DNA of 64,000 bases. Source: Roseateles aquatilis. Its GTDB lineage: Bacteria > Pseudomonadota > Gammaproteobacteria > Burkholderiales > Burkholderiaceae_C. The notes below the pieces were generated by a model, which worked only from the letters and a program-made list of their open reading frames with translations, did no database searches and was not told the origin of the DNA. Shown here piece by piece: positions 24,129 to 33,158 of this stretch. The position numbers and the translations under genes are program-made. The stretch's first letter is position 1; each line of letters opens with the position of its first letter. The stretch is taken from contig NZ_NIOF01000009.1 in the NCBI RefSeq assembly GCF_002205645.1, positions 174,678 through 238,677 of the forward strand. The letters run 5' to 3'.

Positions 24129-25061
24129 TCAGCCCTTGGCCAGCGGCAGGCGCGGGTTCGCGCTCCATTCGCTCCAGGAGCCCGCGTAAAGACGGCTGCC
24201 GGGCAGGCCGGCGTGATGCATCGCCAGCAGGTTGTGGCACGCGGTCACGCCCGAGCCGCATTGGTGCACGGTCTGGCCGGCCGGCAGGGGGGAGAGCAGC
24301 GCCAGGAATTCGTCGCGCAGCTCGGCGGGCGCCTTGAAACGGCCGTCGGCGCGCAGATTGGTCTTGAAGAATCGGTTGACCGCGCCCGGAATGTGGCCGG
24401 CCTGCGCGTCGAGCGGCTCGACGTCGCCGCGGAAGCGCTCACCCGCGCGGGCGTCGATCAGTCGGACCTGCCCCAGCCGCGCGAACAGATCCTGGGCGCT
24501 CATCGGTTCCTCCAGCGGCGAGCCGGGCTGGAACGCGGGCGATTCCGCGGCGGGCGCGGCGATCGGCGTGTCGGTCGAAAGCTCGCCGCCGGCCTGCCGC
24601 CAGGCGGTCAGGCCGCCGTCCAGCACCGCCACCGCGTCGTGGCCCAGCCAGCGCAGCATCCACCAGACACGCGCGGCATACATGCCGTCGGCCGCGTCGT
24701 AGGCGACGACCTGACGGCCGGGGGTCATGCCGAGCTCGCGCAGCCGGGCGGCGAAGGCCTCGCGCTCGGGCAGTGGATGGCGGCCGCGGAAGGCGCCGAA
24801 GGCGTCCTGCTTCGGACCGCTCAGGTCGCGGTCCAGGTGCAGGTAGAACGCGCCGGGGAGGTGGCCCGCGGCATGGGCCTTCTCCCCCGCCGAGGGGTCG
24901 GCGAGGTCGAAGCGGGCGTCGACGATCAGCGGCGGGGCGCCCGAGGCGATCAGCGCCCGCAGGGCCTCGACGGCGATCAGGCCGTCATGGCGCGTGGCCG
25001 CGGACGGCGCCGTGGCAGCGGAAGTCGAAGGGGTCGTCGTGCCGTTGATCGTGCCGTTCAT
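24129..25061 (-). CDS. sseA: Thiosulfate / 3-mercaptopyruvate sulfurtransferase (SseA-like)
   Basis: This 310-residue protein has two rhodanese domains. The N-terminal structural domain contains PLIVDARFDLADPSAGEKAH and AAGHLPGAFYLHLDRDL. The C-terminal catalytic domain has RLIDARAGERFRGDVEP and the active-site loop HQCGSGVTACHN. A CGSGVTAC loop is typical of mercaptopyruvate sulfurtransferases (CG[S/T]G[V/I]T). The first 30 residues are a Thr/Ala/Ser-rich extension. It starts 10 bp after the EamA transporter gene, so the two genes probably share a transcript. Confidence 0.92.
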   Translation of the reverse strand: MNGTINGTTTPSTSAATAPSAATRHDGLIAVEALRALIASGAPPLIVDARFDLADPSAGEKAHAAGHLPGAFYLHLDRDLSGPKQDAFGAFRGRHPLPEREAFAARLRELGMTPGRQVVAYDAADGMYAARVWWMLRWLGHDAVAVLDGGLTAWRQAGGELSTDTPIAAPAAESPAFQPGSPLEEPMSAQDLFARLGQVRLIDARAGERFRGDVEPLDAQAGHIPGAVNRFFKTNLRADGRFKAPAELRDEFLALLSPLPAGQTVHQCGSGVTACHNLLAMHHAGLPGSRLYAGSWSEWSANPRLPLAKG

Positions 25062-25071
25062 GTCTTGCCGC

Positions 25072-25968
25072 TCATGATTCGCTGACGGAGTGCTGCGCAT
25101 CCTTGGGTGTGCTGCGGGCGCGCAGCAGAGTCGCCCCCAGGCCGGCGGCGACGATCAGCACGATGCCGCCCCAGGAGGCCAGGCCCAGCCGGTCGCCGAA
25201 GATCAGCACACCATACAACGCCGAGAACACGATGCCCAGGTACTGCAGCGACGCGTTCACCAGCGGCTTGCCGGTGCCGTAGGCGCGGGTCATCATGAGC
25301 TGCGCGCCGGTGGCCAGCACGCCCACCGCCAGCAGCAGCGCCGCGCCGGTCCAGGTGTGGGCATGCCAGCCGCCGTGCGAGGCGATCGTCGTCACCGCGC
25401 CGGCGACCACGCCGCCCATCGAGAAGTAGAAGACGATGCGGTACTCGGGCTCGCCGACGCGGCCCAGCGACGTGACCTGCAGATAGGCCATCGCCGACAG
25501 CATGCCGGAGGCCAGTCCGGCCAGCGCGTGCCAGACCTGCTGGTCCTGCATGGCCGGCTGCAGCACCAGCCCGACACCCAGGAACCCCAGCAGCACCGTC
25601 ACGACCAGCCGCGGATCGACCCGCGCGGCGCCCATCAGCACCGCGCCGCCGATCAGGAACAGCGCCATCCAGACCGAGGACATGTAGTTGAGCGTCATCG
25701 CGGTGGCCAGCGGCAGCTTGCTGATCGCGAAGAACCACAGCGACAGCGCGATCACGCCCGACAGGCTGCGCCAGAAATGCATCGCCGGCACGGTGGTCTT
25801 GAGCGTCAGCCCCCGCGTGCGCGCCATCGCGAAGAGGAACAGCGTGCCGACCAGGCCGCGGTACATGACGATCTCGCCGGCGCCGTAGTAGGCCGAGGCC
25901 AGCTTGACGCAGACGCCCATGGTGGCGAACAGCAGCGTCGCCAGCACCATCAGGAGGGGAGCAGACAT
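25072..25968 (-). CDS. EamA/DMT-family transporter
   Basis: This 298-residue protein has ten predicted transmembrane helices formed by two EamA repeats. The first begins at the N-terminus (SAPLLMVLATLLFATMGVCV), and the second ends with QYLGIVFSALYGVLIFGDRL and a typical ASWGGIVLIVAAGLGATL helix. Drug/metabolite transporters export small molecules such as amino acids or nucleotides; the substrate is not evident. The start at 25968 is chosen because upstream in-frame sequence is polar and unlike the family. A terminator separates it from the Rieske gene upstream. Confidence 0.88.
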   Translation of the reverse strand: MSAPLLMVLATLLFATMGVCVKLASAYYGAGEIVMYRGLVGTLFLFAMARTRGLTLKTTVPAMHFWRSLSGVIALSLWFFAISKLPLATAMTLNYMSSVWMALFLIGGAVLMGAARVDPRLVVTVLLGFLGVGLVLQPAMQDQQVWHALAGLASGMLSAMAYLQVTSLGRVGEPEYRIVFYFSMGGVVAGAVTTIASHGGWHAHTWTGAALLLAVGVLATGAQLMMTRAYGTGKPLVNASLQYLGIVFSALYGVLIFGDRLGLASWGGIVLIVAAGLGATLLRARSTPKDAQHSVSES

Positions 25969-26018
25969 GCGGCGGATTCTCGCGCCTATCCCTCGATCCA
26001 CCTGTCGTGGGGAGCCCC

Positions 26019-26049
26019 AAAAACGAACGCCCCGCATGAGCGGGGCGTT
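26019..26049 (-). terminator. Rho-independent terminator of the Rieske gene
   Basis: On the minus strand a perfect 10-bp stem AACGCCCCGC / GCGGGGCGTT with a 4-nt loop is followed by CGTTTTTG. It lies 33 bp after the stop codon of the oxygenase gene. Confidence 0.9.
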
Positions 26050-26081
26050 GTGCGCACTGGGCGGGCGATGACGCGCGGGTG

Positions 26082-27200
26082 TCAGCGTTTCATCAGCCCG
26101 CGATACCACTCGTGGAAGTGCTTCATGCCGTCTTCCATCGGCGTCTGGTACGGGCCGACTTCGTTGTCACCGCGCTCCATCAGCGCCTTGCGGCCGGCAT
26201 CCATGCGCAGGGCGATCTCGTCGTCCTCGATGCAGGTCTCCATGTAGGCGGCCTGCTGGGCGTCGACGAAGTCGCGCTCGAAGGCGACGATTTCTTCCGG
26301 GTAGTAGAACTCGACGATGTTGGTTGTCTTCTGCGGCCCCTTGGGGAACAGCGTCGACACCACCAGCACGTTGGGATACCACTCCACCATGATGTTGGGG
26401 TAGTAGGTCAGCCAGATCGCGCCCTGATCGGGCGCCTGGCCGTCGGCGAAGCCCAGCACCTGCTCGTGCCACTTGCCGTAGACCTCGGAGCCGGGCTTGG
26501 CCAGCGCCTTGTTCACGCCGACCGTCTGCACCGAGTAGTCGCGGCCGAACTCCCACGCCAGGTCGTCGCAGGTGACGAACTGGCCCAGGCCCGGATGGAA
26601 CGGGCCGACGTGGTAGTCCTCCAGGTAGACCTCGATGAAGGTCTTCCAGTTGTAGTCGCACTCGTGGACATGGACCTTGTCGAGCTGGTAACCGCTGAAG
26701 TCCAGCGCGCCGCGCGGGCCGAGCCGGGCCAGGTCGCCCGCGATGTCGCGGCCGTTGTCCTCGAACAGCAGGCCGTTCCACTCCCGGATCTTGTAGCGGT
26801 TCAGGTGCAGGCAGGGGTCCTGCTTGAAGTGCGGCGCGCCGACGAGCTCGCCCTTCAGGCTGTAGGTCCAGCGGTGCAGCGGGCAGACGATGTTGCTGTT
26901 CGTGTTGCCGCGGCCGCGCAGCATCACGGCCTGCCGGTGGCGGCAGACGTTGGAGATCAGCTCCAGGCCCTGCGCGCCGCGCACGATGGCACGGCCCTCG
27001 CCTTCCTGCGGGAGCGCGTAATAGTCGCCGACCTCCGGCACGGCGAGCGCGTGCCCGAGGTAGCGGGGACCGTGCTGGAAGATCAGTTCCTGTTCCCGGC
27101 GGAACAGGTCCTCATCGAAGTAGGAGGTGACGGGCAGCTGGAGGTGGCTGGGGGCCGTGCTGCTTTCAAGGGCGCTGAGAGGGATGCTCAGGTCGGACAT
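26082..27200 (-). CDS. Rieske [2Fe-2S] aromatic-ring-hydroxylating oxygenase alpha-subunit family
   Basis: This 372-residue protein has an N-terminal Rieske domain with Cys86-Arg-His88 and Cys106-Pro-Leu-His109. Its catalytic mononuclear iron site is in EVYLEDYHVGPFHPGL (Asp195, His197, His202) with the later Asp in CIEDDEIA. The layout matches oxygenase alpha subunits such as those of choline, carnitine or stachydrine-type demethylases and ring hydroxylases. No beta subunit, ferredoxin or reductase gene is adjacent, so partner and substrate cannot be assigned. The start at 27200 is favoured because the long upstream in-frame extension is low-complexity. Confidence 0.9.
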   Translation of the reverse strand: MSDLSIPLSALESSTAPSHLQLPVTSYFDEDLFRREQELIFQHGPRYLGHALAVPEVGDYYALPQEGEGRAIVRGAQGLELISNVCRHRQAVMLRGRGNTNSNIVCPLHRWTYSLKGELVGAPHFKQDPCLHLNRYKIREWNGLLFEDNGRDIAGDLARLGPRGALDFSGYQLDKVHVHECDYNWKTFIEVYLEDYHVGPFHPGLGQFVTCDDLAWEFGRDYSVQTVGVNKALAKPGSEVYGKWHEQVLGFADGQAPDQGAIWLTYYPNIMVEWYPNVLVVSTLFPKGPQKTTNIVEFYYPEEIVAFERDFVDAQQAAYMETCIEDDEIALRMDAGRKALMERGDNEVGPYQTPMEDGMKHFHEWYRGLMKR

Positions 27201-27599
27201 GATCCAAGAGGGTCTCCAAGAAACCAATGTCAACCGTCGCCGGCCGCCCCCCAGATTGGACGGACCGGCATGTTGGACTGAACGTGAAACAAATGCCGCG
27301 TGCCGGAAGCCGTCGCCATCATCCGCCGCGATGGTGCCGAGCGCCCGGTGGGGGCGTGCCGCGGATGTCGACCGACGACCGCCGGGGCCTTTTAGGGCAT
27401 CGATGCGGGCGAGGGAACCGGTGATTGTACCCGGGCCGCCCGTTACGAGGTCGTTCCGAGATGGGTTCCGGGCGGTTGCGGGTGTGCGTCGCCCAAGTAA
27501 CACACGCTGACCGCTGTGGCGTTCGATTCACATCCCCCGAGAGTCGGAAGGCGATCGGGGGAATCCCGGTGCTTACAATCGGCCTTTTCGCGTTTTGAA
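27201..27599. other. 399-bp divergent intergenic region (Rieske gene / xseB operon)
   Basis: No gene is supported. On the plus side a -10-like TACAAT (27574-27579) lies 20 bp before the xseB start, without a clear -35. Just upstream is an inverted repeat TCCCCCGA (27533-27540) / TCGGGGGA (27555-27562). On the minus side a TTGACA at 27233-27228 lies close to the Rieske start but lacks a convincing -10. Confidence 0.5.
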
Positions 27600-27860
27600 A
27601 TGAGCAAGCCTTCCGCCAGCGCCAAATCGGTGCCATCGACAGTCCAGGAATCGGAGCCCGCCAGCTATGAGCTCGCGGTGGAGGAGTTGGAACGCCTGGT
27701 CCAGTCGATGGAAGCCGGGCAGTTGCCACTTGACCAGTTACTGGCGAGTTACCAGCGCGGGGCGGTGTTGCTCAAGTTTTGCCGTGTGCGGCTTCAGGCC
27801 GTAGAACAACAAGTACAGGTCATCGAAGGTGGCGGCGCACAGGCTTGGGGAGAAGAATAG
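27600..27860 (+). CDS. xseB: Exodeoxyribonuclease VII small subunit
   Basis: This 86-residue protein is the small subunit of ExoVII, which binds the large subunit XseA to degrade single-stranded DNA. The core [20 protein letters not shown] followed by [20 protein letters not shown] is a typical XseB two-helix coiled coil. xseA is not in the window. The stop codon TAG is followed immediately by the GTG start of ispA, the usual xseB-ispA-dxs operon order in proteobacteria. Confidence 0.95.
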   Translation: MSKPSASAKSVPSTVQESEPASYELAVEELERLVQSMEAGQLPLDQLLASYQRGAVLLKFCRVRLQAVEQQVQVIEGGGAQAWGEE

Positions 27861-28748
27861 GTGGATGAAGGTGTGTTCGATCGGTGGGTGAAGCAATCCC
27901 TGCTGGACGTCGAGCGGTCCTTGGAGACCTGGGTGCCCGAAAACGCGCCCGCGGGGATCGGCGAGGCGATGCGTTATGCGGTGCTGGGCGCCGGCAAGCG
28001 GCTGCGTCCGCTGCTGGTGCTGGCCGCGGCAGAGGCGGCCGGCGGCCAGGGCGAGGCCGCGATGCGCGCGGCGTGCGCGGTGGAGTTGATCCACGCCTAT
28101 TCGCTGGCGCACGACGACATGCCCTGCATGGACAACGACGTGTTGCGCCGCGGCAAGCCGACGCTGCATGTGCAGTACGGCGAAGCCCGGGCGATGCTGG
28201 CCGGCGACGCGATGCAGGCGCTGGCCTTCGACGTGCTCACGCCGGACGTGGGGGTGGCGCCGGTGCTGCAGGCGCAGCTGTGCAAGCTGCTGGCGCGCGC
28301 CAGCGGCTATGACGGCATGGCCGGCGGTCAGGCGATCGACCTGGCCAGCATCGGCAAGCCGCTGGACGAGGCGTCGCTGCGCGACATGCACCGCCGCAAG
28401 ACCGGCGTTCTGCTGCAGGCCAGCGTGCTGATGGGCGCCGCGTGCGGCGACATCCCGGCCGCTGCGCTGGCGGCCTTGAGCCGTTATGGCGCGGCGATCG
28501 GCCTGGCCTTCCAGGTCGTCGACGACATCCTGGATGTCACGCAGGACTCCGACGTGCTGGGCAAGACGGCCGGCAAGGACCAGGACAACAACAAGCCGAC
28601 CTACGTCAGCGTGCTGGGCCTGGAGCCCGCCCGCGCGTATGCGCTGCGACTGCGCGACGAGGCGCACCAGGCGCTGGCCGCCAGCGCGCTGGCCGATACC
28701 GCCTGGCTCAGCCTGTTGGCTGACAAGGTCGTCGAGCGAGACAACTGA
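27861..28748 (+). CDS. ispA: Farnesyl diphosphate synthase
   Basis: This 295-residue trans-prenyltransferase makes farnesyl (or geranylgeranyl) diphosphate from IPP and DMAPP. The first aspartate-rich motif is DDMPCMD (85-91) and the second DDILD (221-225), with [11 protein letters not shown] at 45-55. The two residues between the pairs of Asp in the first motif (DDxxxxD) are the bacterial FPP synthase pattern. It starts with GTG directly after the xseB stop codon, so the genes are translationally coupled; dxs follows 15 bp later. Confidence 0.95.
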   Translation: MDEGVFDRWVKQSLLDVERSLETWVPENAPAGIGEAMRYAVLGAGKRLRPLLVLAAAEAAGGQGEAAMRAACAVELIHAYSLAHDDMPCMDNDVLRRGKPTLHVQYGEARAMLAGDAMQALAFDVLTPDVGVAPVLQAQLCKLLARASGYDGMAGGQAIDLASIGKPLDEASLRDMHRRKTGVLLQASVLMGAACGDIPAAALAALSRYGAAIGLAFQVVDDILDVTQDSDVLGKTAGKDQDNNKPTYVSVLGLEPARAYALRLRDEAHQALAASALADTAWLSLLADKVVERDN

Positions 28749-28763
28749 ACACAGGGTCAGGTC

Positions 28764-30725
28764 ATGAGCGAAACAAATCAGAACACGCCGGCCTCCCAGA
28801 CGCTGCTGAACGCCATCGACAGCCCGGCGGATCTGCGCCGCCTGTCGCGCAGCCAGTTGCCGCAACTGGCGGACGAGGTCCGCGCGCACGTGCTCAACAG
28901 CGTGTCCAAGACGGGCGGCCATCTGTCGTCCAACCTGGGCACGGTGGAGCTGACGATCGCGCTGCACTACGTCTACGACACCCCGCGGGACCGGCTGGTG
29001 TGGGACGTGGGCCACCAGACCTACCCGCACAAGATCCTGACCGGCCGCCGCGACGCGATGCCGACGCTGCGCCAGCAGGGCGGCATCTCCGGCTTCCCGC
29101 GCCGCGACGAGAGCGAGTACGACACCTTCGGCACGGCGCATTCCAGCACCTCGATCTCCGCCGCGCACGGCATGGCGATGGCCGCCAAGCTCAAGGGCGA
29201 GTCCCGGCGCGCGGTGGCGATCATCGGCGACGGCGCGATGACCGCCGGCATGGCCTTCGAGGCGCTGAACAATGCCGGTGTCGCGCACGGCGGCCTGCTT
29301 GGCGACGTGCTGGTGATCCTGAACGACAACGACATGTCGATCAGCCCGCCCGTCGGCGCGCTGAACAAGTACTTCACGCGGCTGATGAGCGGCAAGTTCT
29401 ACGCCGCCGCGCGTGAGGGCGCCAAGTCGGTGCTGAAGAACACGCCGCTGTATGAATTCGCGCGACGTTTCGAGGAGCACACCAAGGGCATGTTCGTGCC
29501 CGGGACGATCTTCGAGGAGTTCGGCTTCAACTACGTCGGGCCGATCGACGGCCACGACCTGGACGCGCTGATCCCGACGCTGGAGAACCTGCGCGACCGC
29601 AAGGGGCCGCAGTTCCTGCATCTGGTGACCCGCAAGGGCCAGGGCTACAAGCTGGCCGAGGCCGATCCGGTGAAGTACCACGGCCCCACGCCGTTCAATC
29701 CGGCCGAAGGCATCAAGCCGTCGACCGCGCCCGCGAAGAAGACCTTCACACAGGTCTTCGGGGACTGGCTGTGCGACATGGCCGAGGCCGATGCCAAGCT
29801 CGTCGCCATCACGCCCGCGATGCGCGAGGGCTCCGGCATGGTGGAGTTCCACAAGCGCTTCCCGACCCGCTATTACGACGTGGGCATCGCCGAGCAGCAC
29901 GCGGTGACCTTCGCCGGCGGTCTGGCCTGCGAGGGCATGAAGCCGGTGGTGGCGATCTATTCGACCTTCCTGCAGCGCGCCTATGACCAGGTGATCCACG
30001 ACGTGGCGCTGCAGAACCTGCCGGTGCTGTTCGCGCTGGACCGGGCGGGCCTGGTCGGCGCCGACGGCGCGACGCACGCCGGCAACTACGACATCGCCTT
30101 CACGCGCTGCATTCCCAACATGAGCGTGTTGACGCCGGCCGACGAGAACGAATGCCGTCAGGCGCTCTACACCGGCCATCTGCACGACGGCCCGGTGACG
30201 GTGCGCTACCCGCGCGGCGCGGGTGTCGGGGCGGAGATCAAGAAGGCGATGGTCGCGCTGCCGTGGGGCAAGGGCGAGGTCCGCCGGCGCTCCTCGGCGA
30301 GCCAGGCGAACGGCCGCGGCGCGCCGCGCATCGCGATCCTGGCGTTCGGCACGTTGCTGTATCCGGCGCTGAAGGCGGCCGAGGCGCTCGACGCGAGCGT
30401 GGCCAACATGCGCTTCGTGAAGCCGTTGGATGCGGAGCTGGTGGCTGAACTGGCCCGCACGCACGACGCGCTGGTGACCGTCGAGGACGGTTGCGTGATG
30501 GGCGGCGCCGGCAGCGCGGTCATCGAATCGCTGCAGGCGCAGGGCTTCACGGTGCCGGTGCTGCAACTGGGCCTGCCCGACGAGTACATCGAGCACGGCG
30601 AGCCCGGCAAGCTGATGGCCCAGTGCGGGCTGGACGCGGCCGGCATCGAGCGGTCGGTGCGTGATCGTTTCCTCACGACGGCTGCGCCGGTCGCGCCGGT
30701 GCTGCGCTCGGTGGCCAACACCTGA
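28764..30725 (+). CDS. dxs: 1-deoxy-D-xylulose-5-phosphate synthase
   Basis: DXS condenses pyruvate and glyceraldehyde-3-phosphate in a thiamine-diphosphate-dependent reaction, the entry step of the MEP isoprenoid pathway. The 653-residue protein has [18 protein letters not shown], the ThDP/Mg motif [19 protein letters not shown], the central [18 protein letters not shown] and the C-terminal transketolase-type domain with [17 protein letters not shown] short insertion [20 protein letters not shown] lies before the C-terminal domain. It closes the xseB-ispA-dxs operon. Confidence 0.97.
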   Translation: MSETNQNTPASQTLLNAIDSPADLRRLSRSQLPQLADEVRAHVLNSVSKTGGHLSSNLGTVELTIALHYVYDTPRDRLVWDVGHQTYPHKILTGRRDAMPTLRQQGGISGFPRRDESEYDTFGTAHSSTSISAAHGMAMAAKLKGESRRAVAIIGDGAMTAGMAFEALNNAGVAHGGLLGDVLVILNDNDMSISPPVGALNKYFTRLMSGKFYAAAREGAKSVLKNTPLYEFARRFEEHTKGMFVPGTIFEEFGFNYVGPIDGHDLDALIPTLENLRDRKGPQFLHLVTRKGQGYKLAEADPVKYHGPTPFNPAEGIKPSTAPAKKTFTQVFGDWLCDMAEADAKLVAITPAMREGSGMVEFHKRFPTRYYDVGIAEQHAVTFAGGLACEGMKPVVAIYSTFLQRAYDQVIHDVALQNLPVLFALDRAGLVGADGATHAGNYDIAFTRCIPNMSVLTPADENECRQALYTGHLHDGPVTVRYPRGAGVGAEIKKAMVALPWGKGEVRRRSSASQANGRGAPRIAILAFGTLLYPALKAAEALDASVANMRFVKPLDAELVAELARTHDALVTVEDGCVMGGAGSAVIESLQAQGFTVPVLQLGLPDEYIEHGEPGKLMAQCGLDAAGIERSVRDRFLTTAAPVAPVLRSVANT

Positions 30726-30794
30726 TCGCTCGCCGCTCGGCGCCAAGGCCGGGCAACGCGATCGCATCGCCAAAACGCGGCGCTGTCCTCCCGG

Positions 30795-31772
30795 TCAGCG
30801 CCGTTTTTTCTTTCCGATCTGATCGGCGATGGCCGGGGCCAGCGCGCGCTTGACCGCCGCGATGAAGTCGTCGGTCAGCGCGTGCGCGGGCCGGTGCAGC
30901 GGGCGCAGCGCCTGGATGCGGAAGGGCACCGACACCGAGAACGGCCGGATGTGCAGCCCCGGCCCGGCGCAGGCGCGCGCGGTGAGCGGATTGACCAGCG
31001 CGATGCCCAGGCCCTGCTCGACCAGCGAGCACACGGCGATGGCGCTGTGCGTTTCCACTTGCAGGCGGCGGTGCACGCCGGCATTCCCGAAGATCGCGTC
31101 GAACTGGCGGCGGTACGGGTCCTCGGCGGAGAGGCTGACGAAACGCTCCCCCTCGAAGTCGAGCGGCGCGAGCACTTGCCGCGCCAGCAGCGGGTGGCTG
31201 GCGGGAAGCACGCAAACCTCGTCCAGCTCGGCCAGCGTCTCGCTGTGCGTGCCGGGGACCGCGCCGGTGACTTCGCTCAGGCCGATGTCGAAACGCTGCG
31301 CCGCCATCCATTCCTCCAGCAGCGGGGACTCCTGCGGTGTCAGCGTCAACTGCGCCTGGGGATGGGCGCCCAGCCAGTCGGCGCTGGCAGCCGGCAGCAG
31401 CGCATGCGCGAGCGCCGGCAGCGTCAGCACGCGCAGGCCTTCGTCCTCGGCGCGGCCCAGCGCCTGAGCGCGGGCGACCACCTGGTCGAGACCCTGGTAG
31501 GCGCGCTGGACCTCGTCGAACAGCGCGAGCGCGCGGTGCGTCGGACGCAGGCGACCCGGTGCGCGATCGAACAGCGTGTAGCCGAGCAGCGATTCCAGGC
31601 GGGCCAACTCCCGGCTGACGGTCGGCTGCGACGTGAACAGCAGTTGCGCCGCACCGGTCACGCTGCCGGCGGTCATCACCGCACGGAACACCTCGATGTG
31701 GCGATGCGTGATGGGCGCGGCGGCTGGCATCGAGGCGCCGGATGAAGGCAGGGACGGCGCGGCGGCGGGCAT
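30795..31772 (-). CDS. lysR: LysR-type regulator, probable LysR activator of lysA
   Basis: This 325-residue LTTR is close to E. coli LysR itself, the activator of lysA. Shared stretches include the HTH HIEVFRAVMTAGSVTGAAQL followed by LFTSQPTVSRELARLE, and in the effector domain PQESPLLEEWMAAQRFDIGL, DEVCVLPASHPL and GIALVNPLTA. Divergence from lysA with an 81-bp intergenic space matches the enterobacterial arrangement. In that system diaminopimelate is the inducing co-activator and lysine represses. An alternative start at 31730 would remove a 14-residue Pro/Ala/Ser-rich leader. Confidence 0.88.
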   Translation of the reverse strand: MPAAAPSLPSSGASMPAAAPITHRHIEVFRAVMTAGSVTGAAQLLFTSQPTVSRELARLESLLGYTLFDRAPGRLRPTHRALALFDEVQRAYQGLDQVVARAQALGRAEDEGLRVLTLPALAHALLPAASADWLGAHPQAQLTLTPQESPLLEEWMAAQRFDIGLSEVTGAVPGTHSETLAELDEVCVLPASHPLLARQVLAPLDFEGERFVSLSAEDPYRRQFDAIFGNAGVHRRLQVETHSAIAVCSLVEQGLGIALVNPLTARACAGPGLHIRPFSVSVPFRIQALRPLHRPAHALTDDFIAAVKRALAPAIADQIGKKKRR

Positions 31773-31853
31773 GCGTTCAGCATAGCAGTCGGCATATCGA
31801 GAATGAATTCAGTCGGCAAAACAAAGCATTTGATTGAATGACAGCGAGCAGCG
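31773..31853. promoter_or_regulatory. Divergent lysR/lysA control region
   Basis: This 81-bp gap is AT-rich compared with its surroundings. It contains an imperfect dyad ATTCA (31807-31811) / TGAAT (31835-31839) and several T-N11-A spacings that a LysR-type protein could use. No single operator can be fixed by eye. Confidence 0.45.
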
Positions 31854-33158
31854 ATGCTTGCATCAACTTCAGATAAACAGCCCCAGCGGCTCCCGCCCAT
31901 GCCTCAAGCGCTTACCCCCGCCCGCGAACAACGTCTGCAGGCCCTCGCCGCCCAGTACGGCACCCCGCTGTGGGTTTACGACGCGGCCGTCATCCGCGAG
32001 CGCATCGCCGCTTTGCGTGGCTTCGACACGGTCCGCTTCGCGCAGAAGGCGTGCTCGAACACGCACATCCTGCGGTTGATGCGGGAGCAGGGTGTGAAGG
32101 TCGACTCGGTGTCGCGCGGCGAGGTGCTGCGGGCGCTGGCGGCTGGCTACACGGTGGGGACCGACGCGGACGCGGTGCATTCGGACATCGTCTTCACCGC
32201 GGACCTGCTGGATCGCGAGACGCTGAAAACCGTCGTCGAGCACCGGGTGCCGGTGAACGCGGGTTCGATCGACATGCTGGAGCAACTGGGCGAGGCGTCG
32301 CCCGGTCACCCGGTGTGGCTGCGCCTGAATCCGGGTTTCGGCCATGGACACAGCAACAAGACCAACACCGGCGGCGAGCACAGCAAGCACGGCATCTGGC
32401 ACACGCAACTGCCGGACGCGCTGGCCGTGATCGCCCGCCGCGGGCTGACGCTGATCGGGCTGCACATGCACATCGGCTCGGGCGTCGACTACGGGCACCT
32501 GGCGCAGGTTTGCGGCGCGATGGTGGACCTGGTGCGCGTGGTAAAGGCGCAGGGGCTGGACCTGCAGGCGATCTCGGCGGGCGGCGGTCTATCGATCCCT
32601 TATCGCGACGGCGACGCGGGCATCGACACGGCGCACTACTTCAGCCTGTGGGATGCGGCGCGCCAGGACGCGCAAGCCGTCATCGGGCACCCGCTGGCGC
32701 TCGAACTGGAGCCGGGGCGTTACCTGGTCGCCGAATCGGGCGTGCTGCTGGCGGAGGTCCGGGCGGTGAAGACGCAGGGCAGCCAGCATTTCCTGCTGGT
32801 CGACGCCGGCTTCAACGAGCTGATGCGTCCCGCGATGTACGGCAGCTTCCATGCGATGAGCCTGATTCCCGCCGACGGCCAGACGCGGCCGACGCAGGCC
32901 ACGGTGGTCGCGGGCCCGTTGTGCGAGTCGGGCGACGTCTTCACGCAGGAGGATGGTGGTGTCGTGCTGACGCGCGACTTACCGCGCGCGCGCGTGGGCG
33001 ATCTACTCGTCATCCACGACACGGGTGCCTACGGCGCGTCCATGTCCAGCAACTACAACAGCCGCCCGCTGATTGCGGAAGTGCTGGTCGACGGCCCCAC
33101 CGAGCGCCAGATCCGCCGCCGGCAGACGGTCGACGAACTGCTGGCCCTGGAACTCTGA
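31854..33158 (+). CDS. lysA: Diaminopimelate decarboxylase, enterobacterial-like
   Basis: LysA decarboxylates meso-diaminopimelate to L-lysine. The 434-residue PLP-dependent fold-type III enzyme has its Schiff-base lysine at Lys65 in RFAQKACSNTHILRLM. Further motifs are GLHMHIGSGVDY, the glycine-rich ISAGGGLSIPY and the active-site CESGDVFTQE. Long identical stretches with E. coli LysA (for example NPGFGHGHS and GAYGASMSSNYNSRP) put it in the enterobacterial-type clade rather than the common Burkholderiales type. It is divergent from its probable regulator lysR. An internal ATG at 31899 is a possible alternative start. Confidence 0.95.
   Translation: MLASTSDKQPQRLPPMPQALTPAREQRLQALAAQYGTPLWVYDAAVIRERIAALRGFDTVRFAQKACSNTHILRLMREQGVKVDSVSRGEVLRALAAGYTVGTDADAVHSDIVFTADLLDRETLKTVVEHRVPVNAGSIDMLEQLGEASPGHPVWLRLNPGFGHGHSNKTNTGGEHSKHGIWHTQLPDALAVIARRGLTLIGLHMHIGSGVDYGHLAQVCGAMVDLVRVVKAQGLDLQAISAGGGLSIPYRDGDAGIDTAHYFSLWDAARQDAQAVIGHPLALELEPGRYLVAESGVLLAEVRAVKTQGSQHFLLVDAGFNELMRPAMYGSFHAMSLIPADGQTRPTQATVVAGPLCESGDVFTQEDGGVVLTRDLPRARVGDLLVIHDTGAYGASMSSNYNSRPLIAEVLVDGPTERQIRRRQTVDELLALEL

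Noticed and set aside
27205..27233. TTGACA as the -35 of the Rieske gene
   Set aside because: The expected -10 position reads CTCTTG and would put the transcript start at the ATG; no convincing promoter.
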